From an uncultured Paracoccaceae bacterium (GTDB lineage Bacteria; Pseudomonadota; Alphaproteobacteria; Rhodobacterales; Rhodobacteraceae): a stretch of DNA of 35,296 nt. The stretch is taken from contig CANMUM010000018.1 of NCBI GenBank assembly GCA_947501025.1, forward strand, positions 1 to 35,296, given 5' to 3'. Positions 7,602 through 17,124 of this stretch are shown here, piece after piece. Position numbers and translations under genes: made by a program. Within the stretch, counting starts at the first letter, position 1, and each line of letters begins with the position of its first letter. The notes below the pieces were generated by a model. That model was not told where the DNA came from. It did no database searches and saw only the letters and a program-made list of their open reading frames with translations.

Positions 7602-8582
7602 TTGAGCTTCCTGATCCAACCAGCCCCAATTGCGCGTCCAAATCGCTGTCAACTTTTTGGGCCAGCATCTCGCCCTTCTTTGTTCGAAAAACAAGCTAAA
7701 TCTGAAGCAGATGTCATCAATATTGATCTGGAAGATAGCGTTGCACCAAGCGACAAGGACATAGCCCGAACAAATGCAATTGAGGCCATCAACGATGTCG
7801 ATTGGGGCAACAAGATCGTATCGGTGCGCATTAATGGTCTCGATACACCCTATTGGTATAAAGATGTTGTGGATCTGATCGAGCAGGCAGGCGACCGCAT
7901 CGACCAAATCATGATCCCAAAAGCAGGAAACGCAAAAGATATTTATGCAATCGACGCTTTGGTTACATCTATTGAGATGGCTAAGAGACGTAAAAAAACA
8001 ATCCGTTTTGAAGCCATTATTGAGACCGCAGCTGGACTCGTCAATGTGAATAAAATTGCGGCAGCAAGTCCTCGTATGGTAGCACTTTCGCTTGGGGCGG
8101 CTGATTACGCCGCATCTATGGGCATGGCCACAACAGGAATTGGAGGCACTCAATCCAACTATTACATGCTCACAAATGATGAAAGCCGCTCAGCTCATTT
8201 CCCAGATCCATGGCATCATGTGAGTGTCGCTATTGTTGCTGCTTGCCGCACATATGGCCTGCTACCTGTTGATGGGCCATTTGGAGATTTTTCCGATGAT
8301 GAAGGTTATCTGGCTCAAGCCAAACGCTCTGCCACACTGGGTATGGTTGGCAAATGGGCAATCCACCCCAAACAGATTGCCATCGCCAATACAGTCTTTA
8401 CACCAAGTACTGAAAATTTAGCGGAAGCGCGTGCTATTCTCGAAGCAATGAGTGAAGCTACAAAAACGGGTTCAGGAGCAGTTACATATAAAGGCAAACT
8501 CATAGATATGGCATCTATTCGCCAAGCCGAGGTTATAGTGAAACAGGCAGAATTAATAGAAAAATCTTACCCCCTGCCTTGA
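7602..8582 (+). CDS. mcl1: L-malyl-CoA/beta-methylmalyl-CoA lyase
   Basis: Cleaves malyl-CoA or beta-methylmalyl-CoA to glyoxylate and acetyl- or propionyl-CoA; used in the ethylmalonyl-CoA route and in glyoxylate metabolism. The sequence follows the Rhodobacter Mcl1 type closely: QPAPIARPNRCQLFGPASRP near the N-terminus, INIDLEDSVAPSDK, MIPKAG, FEAIIETAAGLVN (Mg-binding Glu), LSLGAADYAASMGM (Mg-binding Asp), TTGIGGTQSNYYM, VDGPFGDFSDDEGY and GKWAIHPKQ. I prefer the TTG start at 7602: GGAG (7592-7595) is six bases upstream, and the protein then begins like the family (M-SF-x-L/I-QPAP). The ATG at 7590 overlaps that ribosome site and would add four unusual residues. That gives 326 residues, within the usual range. 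No other gene of the pathway lies in the window. Confidence 0.93.
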   Translation: MSFLIQPAPIARPNRCQLFGPASRPSLFEKQAKSEADVINIDLEDSVAPSDKDIARTNAIEAINDVDWGNKIVSVRINGLDTPYWYKDVVDLIEQAGDRIDQIMIPKAGNAKDIYAIDALVTSIEMAKRRKKTIRFEAIIETAAGLVNVNKIAAASPRMVALSLGAADYAASMGMATTGIGGTQSNYYMLTNDESRSAHFPDPWHHVSVAIVAACRTYGLLPVDGPFGDFSDDEGYLAQAKRSATLGMVGKWAIHPKQIAIANTVFTPSTENLAEARAILEAMSEATKTGSGAVTYKGKLIDMASIRQAEVIVKQAELIEKSYPLP

Positions 8583-8642
8583 CAGCAAATAAAATCGCGA
8601 TAAGTTAAGGCTATGAAATCTGCACAAACAAAATCAATTGTT

Positions 8643-8735
8643 ATGCAAAATAACAACATGTCAAACTCCATGAATATCTTCATGTTGAGTTCTTTTGTGC
8701 TTTTCTCACTTCTGCTACTCCTTATGCGCCCTTGA
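8643..8735 (+). CDS. leuL: leuA leader peptide (leucine attenuator)
   Basis: A short frame ending at TGA 8733-8735, starting at ATG 8643, 8658 or 8670. It encodes five consecutive leucines (CTT CTG CTA CTC CTT, 8709-8723), plus two more just before, and then Met-Arg-Pro-stop. The stop lies inside the left arm of a terminator hairpin. This is the layout of an amino-acid attenuator: scarce charged tRNA-Leu stalls the ribosome on the Leu run and prevents termination. The start is uncertain because no good ribosome site is seen. Confidence 0.85.
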   Translation: MQNNNMSNSMNIFMLSSFVLFSLLLLLMRP

Positions 8736-8771
8736 GCGCGCCCCTTGGGTGCGGGCGTTCAAGGGATTTTT
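8729..8771 (+). terminator. Attenuator terminator upstream of leuA
   Basis: CCCTTGAGCGC (8729-8739) pairs with GCGTTCAAGGG (8755-8765), 11 pairs including one G-U, followed by ATTTTT. It overlaps the end of the leucine-rich leader peptide and lies 67 bases before the leuA start. Confidence 0.85.
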
Positions 8772-8838
8772 GACTAGCACCTGACCTCATTCCATATTAC
8801 ATAGCAAAAAATTAAGCACTCAAGTGCAGGAGAATCCT

Positions 8839-10365
8839 ATGACAGATCGTGTATTTATATTTGATACAACTTTGCGCGACGGCGAACAAAGCCCCGGCGC
8901 AACCATGACCCATAATGAAAAAATTGAAATCGCAGGCATGCTTGATGAGATGGGCGTCGATATTATTGAGGCAGGTTTCCCCATTGCTTCACAAGGTGAT
9001 TTCGAAGCCGTGAGTGCTATTGCCAAAAATGCGACAAACTCAATTATCTGCGGGCTATCACGTGCCAATTTCGCCGACATTGATCGCGCTCATGAAGCAA
9101 CCAAACATGCGCCGCAATCGCGCATTCATACATTCATCGGCACATCACCATCACACCGTGAGATTACAAAGCTCGACATGGATGGCATGGCTGAGAAAAT
9201 TCACCAAACTGTCACGCATGCGCGCAATCTTTGTGAAGATGTGCAATGGTCGCCAATGGATGCAACACGCACAGAGCATGATTTTCTTTGCCGCGTTGTG
9301 GAAGTTGCGATTAAGGCTGGCGCAACCACGATCAATATACCCGACACAGTTGGCTATACAGCGCCTCGCGAAAGTGCAGAACTTATCCGTATGTTGCTTG
9401 AGCGTGTCCCTGGTGCAAGTGATATAATTTTTGCAACACATTGTCATAATGACCTCGGCATGGCGACGGCCAATTCTTTGGCAGCAGTCGAAGCGGGCGC
9501 GCGACAAATTGAGTGCACGATAAATGGGCTTGGTGAGCGTGCGGGCAATACAGCGCTTGAAGAAGTTGTTATGGCCATGAAAGTGCGCAACGATATCATG
9601 CCATTTCACAACAAGATCGACACAACCAAAATCATGTCTTTGTCACGAAAAGTCGCAACAGTTTCGGGCTTCCCCGTTCAATTTAACAAAGCCATTGTAG
9701 GAAAAAATGCTTTCTTGCATGAAAGTGGTATCCATCAAGATGGTGTTTTAAAGAATGTCGAAACTTTCGAAATTATGCGCCCTGCTGATATCGGCTTGAC
9801 TGAGGATAATATCGTTCTCGGAAAGCATTCTGGGCGCGCCGCTCTTCGATCAAAGCTTGAAGGTTTGGGTTACACAGTTGCGGATAATCAGCTCAATGAT
9901 ATTTTTGTACGCTTCAAAGAACTTGCCGACAGCAAGAAGGAAGTTTTCGATGACGACTTAATCGCACTTGTCTCAGATCAGTCTGGTGAAGCCGCGCATG
10001 ATCATCTTAAATTGATCGATATGCAGGTTGTCTGTGGAACTTTAGGCCCACAAACGGCGGAGCTTGAGATATCGGTAGATGGTGAATCTCAAAAGGTTAC
10101 CGCGGAAGGTGACGGCCCTGTTGATGCCACATTTAATGCCATCCGAAAAGTTTTTGATCACAGCGCAACGCTTTCTCTTTACCAAGTGAGTGCCGTTACC
10201 GAAGGGACAGATGCACAGGCCACAGTCAGTGTACGCATGGAGGAAGATGGCAAAATGGTCAATGGCTCATCCTCTCATACAGATACAGTTGTCGCATCGG
10301 CCAAAGCATATATTATGGCGCTTAACAAGCTTATCGTGAGGCGAAATAAGGCAGCCCCTGTTTAA
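8839..10365 (+). CDS. leuA: 2-isopropylmalate synthase
   Basis: Condenses acetyl-CoA with 2-oxoisovalerate to give 2-isopropylmalate, the committed step of leucine synthesis. The start is ATG 8839, with CAGGAG (8827-8832) six bases upstream; a GTG at 8824 would overlap that site. The 508 residues are normal for the type I enzyme. The N-terminal TIM barrel begins FDTTLRDGEQSPG (Arg13, Asp14), and the metal ligands HCHND are at 201-205. Further motifs are NGLGERAGNTALEEVVM, HESGIHQDGV and LGKHSGRAAL. The last 120 residues form the LeuA regulatory domain that binds leucine for feedback inhibition (SVDGESQKVTAEGDGPVDA). Both controls are therefore visible: attenuation in the leader and an allosteric domain. 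leuB, leuC and leuD are not adjacent. A terminator follows, separating it from mreB. Confidence 0.97.
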   Translation: MTDRVFIFDTTLRDGEQSPGATMTHNEKIEIAGMLDEMGVDIIEAGFPIASQGDFEAVSAIAKNATNSIICGLSRANFADIDRAHEATKHAPQSRIHTFIGTSPSHREITKLDMDGMAEKIHQTVTHARNLCEDVQWSPMDATRTEHDFLCRVVEVAIKAGATTINIPDTVGYTAPRESAELIRMLLERVPGASDIIFATHCHNDLGMATANSLAAVEAGARQIECTINGLGERAGNTALEEVVMAMKVRNDIMPFHNKIDTTKIMSLSRKVATVSGFPVQFNKAIVGKNAFLHESGIHQDGVLKNVETFEIMRPADIGLTEDNIVLGKHSGRAALRSKLEGLGYTVADNQLNDIFVRFKELADSKKEVFDDDLIALVSDQSGEAAHDHLKLIDMQVVCGTLGPQTAELEISVDGESQKVTAEGDGPVDATFNAIRKVFDHSATLSLYQVSAVTEGTDAQATVSVRMEEDGKMVNGSSSHTDTVVASAKAYIMALNKLIVRRNKAAPV

Positions 10366-10372
10366 AAACTCC

Positions 10373-10400
10373 ATACCTCCAATTTTGGAGGTATTTTTTT
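10373..10400 (+). terminator. Rho-independent terminator after leuA
   Basis: ATACCTCC (10373-10380) pairs with GGAGGTAT (10387-10394) around a six-base loop, followed by an uninterrupted T-run to 10400. It lies eight bases after the leuA stop. Confidence 0.9.
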
Positions 10401-10485
10401 GGCAAAACACCGCGCATTGATCGAAAAGTGCTTTACGTAAAAGCTACAAACGCGTAATGAGAGCTGGATTTAACTCTTTTTCTAG

Positions 10486-11526
<1,041 letters not shown>

Positions 11527-11567
11527 ATGCAATATGAGCACAGGAAGCAAAACTGTGAAAGGATAGC

Positions 11568-12467
11568 ATGGCGAAGAAAAATGAACTTTCGGCTTGGGGA
11601 TATCTAAGACGGTTTTTTCTTGCCTTCGCGCTCATATTCTTTGCAATTATTTTTCTCATTTGGCGGATTGATAATCCACGTATGGAAGCCATCCGTTTTC
11701 AAATAAGTGATGCCCTCCCTGATATTCCAAGCATATATAGCCCATTAACTTCGGTTACAGGCATATTCACAAAATTTCAAAATTTTGATCAACTCACCCA
11801 AGAGAATAAAGAACTTCGGCGTCAGCTTCGCCAAATGGAAGCATGGCGTGAAGCGGCACTGCAATATGAGCAGATCAATGCTGAATTGCGCTCTCTTAAC
11901 AATTTAAAATTCACAGCAAAAGATAGCTACATAACCGCCGACGTCACGGCCGATAGCGGCGGCCCCTATTCAAAAACGGCACTCATAAATGTTGGGGAAG
12001 ATAAAAATATAACAGTTGGTGCGCCTGCTATTGATGGTTTTGGTCTTATTGGCCGGGTTATTGGCGTTGGTGAAGGCACATCACGGCTCCTGCTCCTCAA
12101 CGACCCACAAAGCCATATATCCGCAACCATCATGCCTGACCGGATTCAAGCGATTGTGAAAGGTAACAATACACCATGGCTTGAGCTTGTGCTGATTGAT
12201 TCTGGGGCACGTATTCTCGCAGGCGCGCGCGTCGTCACCTCTGGTGATGGCACCCTGCCCGCAGATTTACCAATTGGCTATATCGAAATTGACAGTGAAA
12301 AGCAAACTCGGGTTAAAATTGCTGCCGATTATAATGCTCTGGAATTTGCGCGCATTCTCATCCCAGACGAAACCACAAAAATTGAAGACACGACCTCGAT
12401 AATTCCACCAAATTCTACCCCACAAGCTCCCGATGAAACCATAACCGCGCCGAGGGAAGATGGTTGA
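11568..12467 (+). CDS. mreC: Rod shape-determining protein MreC
   Basis: A periplasmic scaffold that links MreB filaments and MreD to PBP2. The 299 residues show a cytoplasmic start, one membrane helix at about 15-34 (FFLAFALIFFAIIFLIW), a coiled coil at about 70-112 (QENKELRRQLRQMEAWREAA), and then the beta-rich MreC core (TADVTADSGGPYSKTALINV, GFGLIGRVIGVGEGTSRLLL, GDGTLPADLPIGYIEI). The last 30 residues are Pro/Thr-rich and probably unstructured. AAAGGA precedes the ATG. The 3' end overlaps the mreD start by eight bases, which implies translational coupling. The order and overlaps match the standard mre operon. Confidence 0.97.
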   Translation: MAKKNELSAWGYLRRFFLAFALIFFAIIFLIWRIDNPRMEAIRFQISDALPDIPSIYSPLTSVTGIFTKFQNFDQLTQENKELRRQLRQMEAWREAALQYEQINAELRSLNNLKFTAKDSYITADVTADSGGPYSKTALINVGEDKNITVGAPAIDGFGLIGRVIGVGEGTSRLLLLNDPQSHISATIMPDRIQAIVKGNNTPWLELVLIDSGARILAGARVVTSGDGTLPADLPIGYIEIDSEKQTRVKIAADYNALEFARILIPDETTKIEDTTSIIPPNSTPQAPDETITAPREDG

Positions 12468-12978
12468 ACAAAATATCATATGGCAGATTCTCAGAAGCTG
12501 TCTTTTTATATTTGGTGCAGGTTTCATCATCGCCTTACAAATTCTGCCGAATAATTACGGAACAAATGACTTATTTTTCCAACATTCTTTATTTGTATGG
12601 TGCGCGGCATTTTTACATCGACGCCCAGGATCGGCCAATGATCTCTCACTTGTTTTTATCGCGCTTCTTTATGCATTATATATTGAGGAAGGGTTGGCAC
12701 TTGGTGCCATAGCCTTAATCGTCTTTATAAGCATTTTGAGATATTTACGTAAATTCACACTCGGCTTAAGCTTCATTGTCGAAATTGCGATAACATCTGG
12801 CATTTATCTACTCATTATATTTATTAAAAACATATTATTATTTGCCTTCTTGTCGCCATATTTTAGTTTCAGTCAAATCATCACATTGTTCCTCTCATTC
12901 ATAATTAGCTATCCTGTGCTGAACTTTATCATTGTAGCACTTGTCAGATCTCGCAAAGATGGGGAGGTTACAATATGA
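12460..12978 (+). CDS. mreD: Rod shape-determining protein MreD
   Basis: An integral inner-membrane elongasome subunit that works with MreC and PBP2. The 172 residues are almost entirely hydrophobic with about five predicted helices: 10-27, 42-50 (weak), 62-90, 98-125 and 132-160. FLHRRPGSANDLSLVFIALL fits the loop and helix where the family usually has 'rr.......fllGLl.D'. MreD sequences are poorly conserved, so the call leans on size, topology and the position between mreC and mrdA. It overlaps mreC by eight bases and mrdA by four (ATGA), so the three are probably translated in a coupled way. The very low GC here is due to Ile/Leu/Phe-rich codons. Confidence 0.93.
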   Translation: MVEQNIIWQILRSCLFIFGAGFIIALQILPNNYGTNDLFFQHSLFVWCAAFLHRRPGSANDLSLVFIALLYALYIEEGLALGAIALIVFISILRYLRKFTLGLSFIVEIAITSGIYLLIIFIKNILLFAFLSPYFSFSQIITLFLSFIISYPVLNFIIVALVRSRKDGEVTI

Positions 12979-14957
12979 GAAAGAACCCCGAAATTTCAAA
13001 TCAAGTCAAAAAAATGTCTCGCCGTAAAATGATGTTATTGGCCATCCAAGGAGCAGGAATTCTAGCCCTTGGAGCACGCGCTAAAAATCTTCAAGTTGAG
13101 CAAAACGAGAAATTCTTACTTTTAGCCGAAAGTAACCGCATTGATACAAGGTTATCAATTGCCCCACGTGGTATTATTTACGATGCATCTGGCCGTAAAA
13201 TAGCCGATAATATACCCAATTTTGTGGTTCTCCTCAATAAAGAAGCTTGTGATGATCCCGCATTAACACTCAACAATCTTTCACAGATTACACCCATAAG
13301 CGATGAGAGAAAAAAGCAACTGCTACTCACTATAGAACAGCATACAGGCTTCTCACCTATATCTCTCGTTGAGCATCTGAGTTGGCGCGAATATGTAACT
13401 GTTTCGGAAAACCTACCAGCATTAAAAGGCTGCCAGACACAGATTGCCTTATCAAGAATATATCCTTTCCACGAATATTTTGCTCATGAAGTCGGTTATA
13501 TTGGTAAGGTTTCTCCATATCGCTTATCACAAATGGACGAGGTTCATCCAATTTATCGCGGAACCAATGCATATATTGGGTTAACTGGAATTGAAGCACT
13601 AAAAGAAGAATCTTTGCGTGGCCAAGAAGGCCGCACCATATTAGAGAAAAACGTACATGGCCGAGTCATTCGCGAGCTCGACAAAGTCGGGAGTGTGGCA
13701 GGAGATGAATTGCAACTCACACTTGATGCCGAGTTCCAAATCTACGGCGCTACACGTTTGAAAGATGAGAGCGCATCTGCGGTTGTAATGGATGTGGAAA
13801 CCGGTGACATCAAGCTGATGGTGTCATCACCGAGCTTCAATCCAAATCCGTTTGTGTTTGGCATTTCAGATACTGAATATAAAGAACTCACAGAAAACCC
13901 GCTTGATCCACTTTATAACAAATCGGTTTCTGGTCAGTATCCGCCTGGTTCTACATTTAAGATGGTAACGGCACTTGCAGCATTAGAGGCAGGTGCGATC
14001 AATCCATATGATCGCGTGAGATGTACTGGAAAGATAAACCGCGGACGAGACTTCAATTGCTGGAAGAGATCTGGGCACGGCAATATGAATCTTCGAGACT
14101 CGCTTAAGCATAGCTGTGATGTTTATTATTATACGAATTCTGAAAAAACGGGCATTAACAATATAGCGGCAATGGCGCGAAAGCTCGGTCTTGGAAAAAA
14201 ATATGACCTCCCGCTCAACTTGATACGCAAAGGCCTTATTGGTGATATTGATTGGAAGAAAAAAACCTATGATCAAGATTGGGTTGTTGGCGATACATTC
14301 AATGCCAGTATCGGGCAAGGGTTTATTGAAACTACCCCTTTGCAACTCGCGGTTATGACATCTCGCATTGCCAGTGGGAAAGCGGTTGAGCCAAAAATCA
14401 TTTCTAAAATTAACGGCAAAGATCAAGTCCAAGAATTTGAAACCCTCGATATTAAGGAAGAACATCTCAATCTCGTTCGTGATGGAATGTTCGCTGTTTC
14501 TAATGATCGCAAGGGCACAGCTTATAGCTCGCGAATACAGGGGGATGGAGTCAAATGGGCTGGCAAAACTGGAACTGCTCAAACGAGAAATATTTCAAAA
14601 GCTGAGCGCGATCGTGGTGTAACACAGAACAAAAATTTACCATGGCATCTCCGAGACCATGCTCTCTTTGTTGCATTTGCACCCTATGATAAGCCAAAAT
14701 ATGCCGTGAGTATTATTGTCGAGCATGGTGGTGGTGGTTCATCCGTAGCCGCCCCACTTGCCCGTGACCTAATGCTCTATGCGCTTCATGGCGGAGAGCC
14801 ACCTTTGTCAGCTTATCCCGCAAGCTCAAGAAGTAAAGCCGCTAGCTTCATGGCTTCAGTTCCAAAAACAGAATCTGTTATTTTTGATGATTCTAGTGAA
14901 GATCAACCCGTTGAAGACAGCAATTTAACGCAAAATATAGATCCAGCAAGTGTTTAG
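12975..14957 (+). CDS. mrdA: Penicillin-binding protein 2 (elongasome transpeptidase)
   Basis: A class B PBP that cross-links lateral wall peptidoglycan. The 660 residues begin with a short cytoplasmic segment and one membrane anchor at about 19-35 (MMLLAIQGAGILALGA), then the pedestal with APRGIIYDASGRKIADN and the dimerisation domain. The transpeptidase follows: STFK with catalytic Ser326, SCD at 380-382 in place of the usual SxN, and KTGTAQ with Lys531. Asp as the third residue is the normal PBP2 form. The C-terminal 50 residues are a Ser/Glu-rich tail. It overlaps mreD by ATGA. rodA, which usually follows mrdA in this cluster and supplies the glycosyltransferase, is not present; the next gene lies on the other strand. 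Confidence 0.97.
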   Translation: MRKNPEISNQVKKMSRRKMMLLAIQGAGILALGARAKNLQVEQNEKFLLLAESNRIDTRLSIAPRGIIYDASGRKIADNIPNFVVLLNKEACDDPALTLNNLSQITPISDERKKQLLLTIEQHTGFSPISLVEHLSWREYVTVSENLPALKGCQTQIALSRIYPFHEYFAHEVGYIGKVSPYRLSQMDEVHPIYRGTNAYIGLTGIEALKEESLRGQEGRTILEKNVHGRVIRELDKVGSVAGDELQLTLDAEFQIYGATRLKDESASAVVMDVETGDIKLMVSSPSFNPNPFVFGISDTEYKELTENPLDPLYNKSVSGQYPPGSTFKMVTALAALEAGAINPYDRVRCTGKINRGRDFNCWKRSGHGNMNLRDSLKHSCDVYYYTNSEKTGINNIAAMARKLGLGKKYDLPLNLIRKGLIGDIDWKKKTYDQDWVVGDTFNASIGQGFIETTPLQLAVMTSRIASGKAVEPKIISKINGKDQVQEFETLDIKEEHLNLVRDGMFAVSNDRKGTAYSSRIQGDGVKWAGKTGTAQTRNISKAERDRGVTQNKNLPWHLRDHALFVAFAPYDKPKYAVSIIVEHGGGGSSVAAPLARDLMLYALHGGEPPLSAYPASSRSKAASFMASVPKTESVIFDDSSEDQPVEDSNLTQNIDPASV

Positions 14958-15087
14958 AGCTAGCAAAAACAGCTTATAAACTTTTAAAAAGATGTTTCAT
15001 TAGAGATGATGACACTTAAGCATTCAGATGCAGTCAAAGGTGACGTAACATTCCTTACATGTGCAAATCAGTAAACTATAAATAAAA

Positions 15088-15111
15088 AAAGCCCGCATAA
15101 AAGCGGGCTTT
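15088..15111 (-). terminator. Rho-independent terminator of the DUF6778-like gene
   Basis: AAAGCCCGC (15088-15096) pairs with GCGGGCTTT (15103-15111). Read on the minus strand it is followed by a T-run (the A-rich stretch at 15081-15090), so it ends the minus-strand lipoprotein gene 19 bases after its stop. It could also slow transcription arriving from mrdA. Confidence 0.85.
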
Positions 15112-15129
15112 CCATGAATGTAACAAAAA

Positions 15130-15729
15130 TTACGAACCAATTGATGAGAATGATTGGCGCACATCAGGTCCAACACCCATCCAGCCAGCAATTGCTGATG
15201 AAATTGCATTCGTTACACGAACACGATCAGTCAAACCACGTCTATTGGCATTGTTAAGTTCCTCGCCATGTAAAGCTGGAACATCTGCATGCAGACGCTC
15301 TGCACTCGTTAATGCTGCACCCGTCGATGCATCAAACACCTGCGCTATAAACTGGACGTTATGAACACCAGAAATTTGTAAACGGGCAGCTGCACGCGGT
15401 GTTATGCCGTGAAAGCGCGCTATCGTGATTGCAAGACGTACAGAGCGTGAACCACTTGTTTTCGCTGCTGCAGCCTGTGCAGCTTGCGTTACGATTTCGT
15501 CAACGCGATCTTTACCGTAAGCTTTATTGCCTTCCCACCACACGATATCGGCTGATGGGTTCAATGCATTATCGGCAGAAACGATAAGTGCCGCAGGAAC
15601 ATTCACAGTTACACTCGATATCTTCCAATTGCTCGCACCAGCTGGGGTAGTTGGATAGTCTATTTTCCAAGTTCCACAGGCTGCCAAAGCTCCAATTGCT
15701 GTCAATGTTAAAAAATGTCTTCTGTTCAT
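15130..15729 (-). CDS. DUF6778-like lipoprotein
   Basis: A 199-residue predicted lipoprotein. The first 18 residues contain a twin-arginine stretch (NRRHFLTLTA) and the lipobox ALAACG, so export by Tat is possible. The mature part has KISSVTVNVPAALIVSADNA, then ADIVWWEGN, a helical stretch rich in Ala, VRLAITIARFHGITPRA, and GVHNVQFIAQVFDASTGAAL. From memory this order (VNVP, then DIVW, then FHxxT, then GVHxxxF) matches DUF6778 proteins of Rhodobacteraceae, whose function is unknown. It stands alone, convergent with mrdA, and has its own terminator. The 252 bases upstream (15730-15981) hold only promoters as far as I can tell. Confidence 0.8.
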   Translation of the reverse strand: MNRRHFLTLTAIGALAACGTWKIDYPTTPAGASNWKISSVTVNVPAALIVSADNALNPSADIVWWEGNKAYGKDRVDEIVTQAAQAAAAKTSGSRSVRLAITIARFHGITPRAAARLQISGVHNVQFIAQVFDASTGAALTSAERLHADVPALHGEELNNANRRGLTDRVRVTNAISSAIAGWMGVGPDVRQSFSSIGS

Positions 15730-15981
15730 ATTATCACCCTAAAATTAAAAATGTTCGATTATTTACCAAAGAATTAATGAATACTCAATGTACAAGAATA
15801 ACTCATAACCGTATTTTCTGTTGGAGGCAATACACAAGCTGATAGCTGTTTTGAATAGTGCCAACTTCAAGCTTACATCTACATGAAATAAGCAAAACAA
15901 TACTCACTTGAATTTTTATCTCAAACTCTTCCAAAACTTAATGTAAACAAATAAGGTGCAAAAAAAGAGAACGGATAGGCT

Positions 15982-17124
15982 ATGCGTAAAATCATTATTG
16001 CACTTTTTTACATTATTTTCGCGCATAATGCGCATGCTTTTGACACAGTTGCACGAAATGCGTATGTAATTGATGTGTCAACGGGTTCTGTCATGCTCGA
16101 TAAAGATAGCCATGTCTCAATGCCTCCAGCTTCGACATCAAAGCTCATGACAATAGCTCTATTATTTAAGGCCATTGATGACGGCGAAATCTCACTTGAG
16201 ACCGAATTTGATGTTTCCGAGAAAGCGTGGGCGATGGGCGGCTCAAAAATGTTTGTTGAAATTAATTCAAAAGTCAGTGTTGAAGATCTTATAAATGGTA
16301 TCATTGTTCAATCTGGAAACGATGCATGCGTTGTTGTGGCCGAGGGGCTATCTGGTACAGAAGATAAATTTGCACAAGCCATGAACACACATGCCATCGA
16401 GCTTGGATTAACCGATTCGACTTTTGGAAATGCATCTGGCTGGCCACATCCCAATCAACGGATGAGCGCAAAAGATTTGGCAACTCTTGCCTATCATCTT
16501 TATCAAAAATATCCACAATATTGGCACTATTTCTCCAAGCCTGATTTTACCTATAACAATATTACGCAGAAAAACCGCAACCCACTTTTAGGAATCGTAG
16601 CGGGCGCTGATGGTCTCAAGACAGGACATACAAATGAAGCGGGATATGGGCTTGTAGGATCGGTTGCGCGTGAAAATCGCCGCGTTATTATGGTTCTTTT
16701 GGGCATGCAGTCTGAAGCAGAACGTGCCGCAGAAGCAGAGCGCGTAGCGACATGGGCACTTTCTGAATTTAAGTCAGTGACGCAATTTAAATCGGGTGAT
16801 CCTATTGTGACCGCCAAAACTTGGCAAGCAGATACGCCCGAAATTTCTCTCACAACAGCTGAAGATTTTACCGCACTATTGCCAGTTAATGGCAATTCAC
16901 CACTTACAATAAAGGCTGTCTTTGAAGAGCCTATCTCTGCTCCTTTACCTCAAGGATCAGAAGTTGGCTATTTGGAAATTTCGAGCACAGAAGCTCCAAG
17001 CTACAAAATCCCTTTGCTCACAAGTGCAGAACTCAATAAAGGCAGTTTTGGCAAACGCTTTGTAGAAGTTATTTCAAATGGCATAAATTCCAATATGCCA
17101 AGTCAAAGCGAAAGTGCGCAATAG
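15982..17124 (+). CDS. dacA: D-alanyl-D-alanine carboxypeptidase (PBP5/6 type)
   Basis: Removes the terminal D-Ala from peptidoglycan pentapeptides in the periplasm. Residues 1-19 are a Sec signal peptide ending NAHA. The catalytic motifs are all present: STSK with nucleophile Ser51, SGN at 111-113, and KTG at 213-215. The C-terminal beta domain (about 265-360) fits the PBP5 family and ends in a Ser-rich tail; no clear amphipathic membrane anchor is visible. At 380 residues the length is typical. The start has only a weak ribosome site. It is first of an operon of six genes; the TAG stop shares one base with the GTG start of tmk. Whether it should be called dacA, dacC or dacF is uncertain. 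Confidence 0.93.
   Translation: MRKIIIALFYIIFAHNAHAFDTVARNAYVIDVSTGSVMLDKDSHVSMPPASTSKLMTIALLFKAIDDGEISLETEFDVSEKAWAMGGSKMFVEINSKVSVEDLINGIIVQSGNDACVVVAEGLSGTEDKFAQAMNTHAIELGLTDSTFGNASGWPHPNQRMSAKDLATLAYHLYQKYPQYWHYFSKPDFTYNNITQKNRNPLLGIVAGADGLKTGHTNEAGYGLVGSVARENRRVIMVLLGMQSEAERAAEAERVATWALSEFKSVTQFKSGDPIVTAKTWQADTPEISLTTAEDFTALLPVNGNSPLTIKAVFEEPISAPLPQGSEVGYLEISSTEAPSYKIPLLTSAELNKGSFGKRFVEVISNGINSNMPSQSESAQ

Noticed and set aside
13983-14582. A 199-codon minus-strand frame inside mrdA
   Set aside because: It lies wholly over the transpeptidase domain of mrdA and shows no domain of its own.
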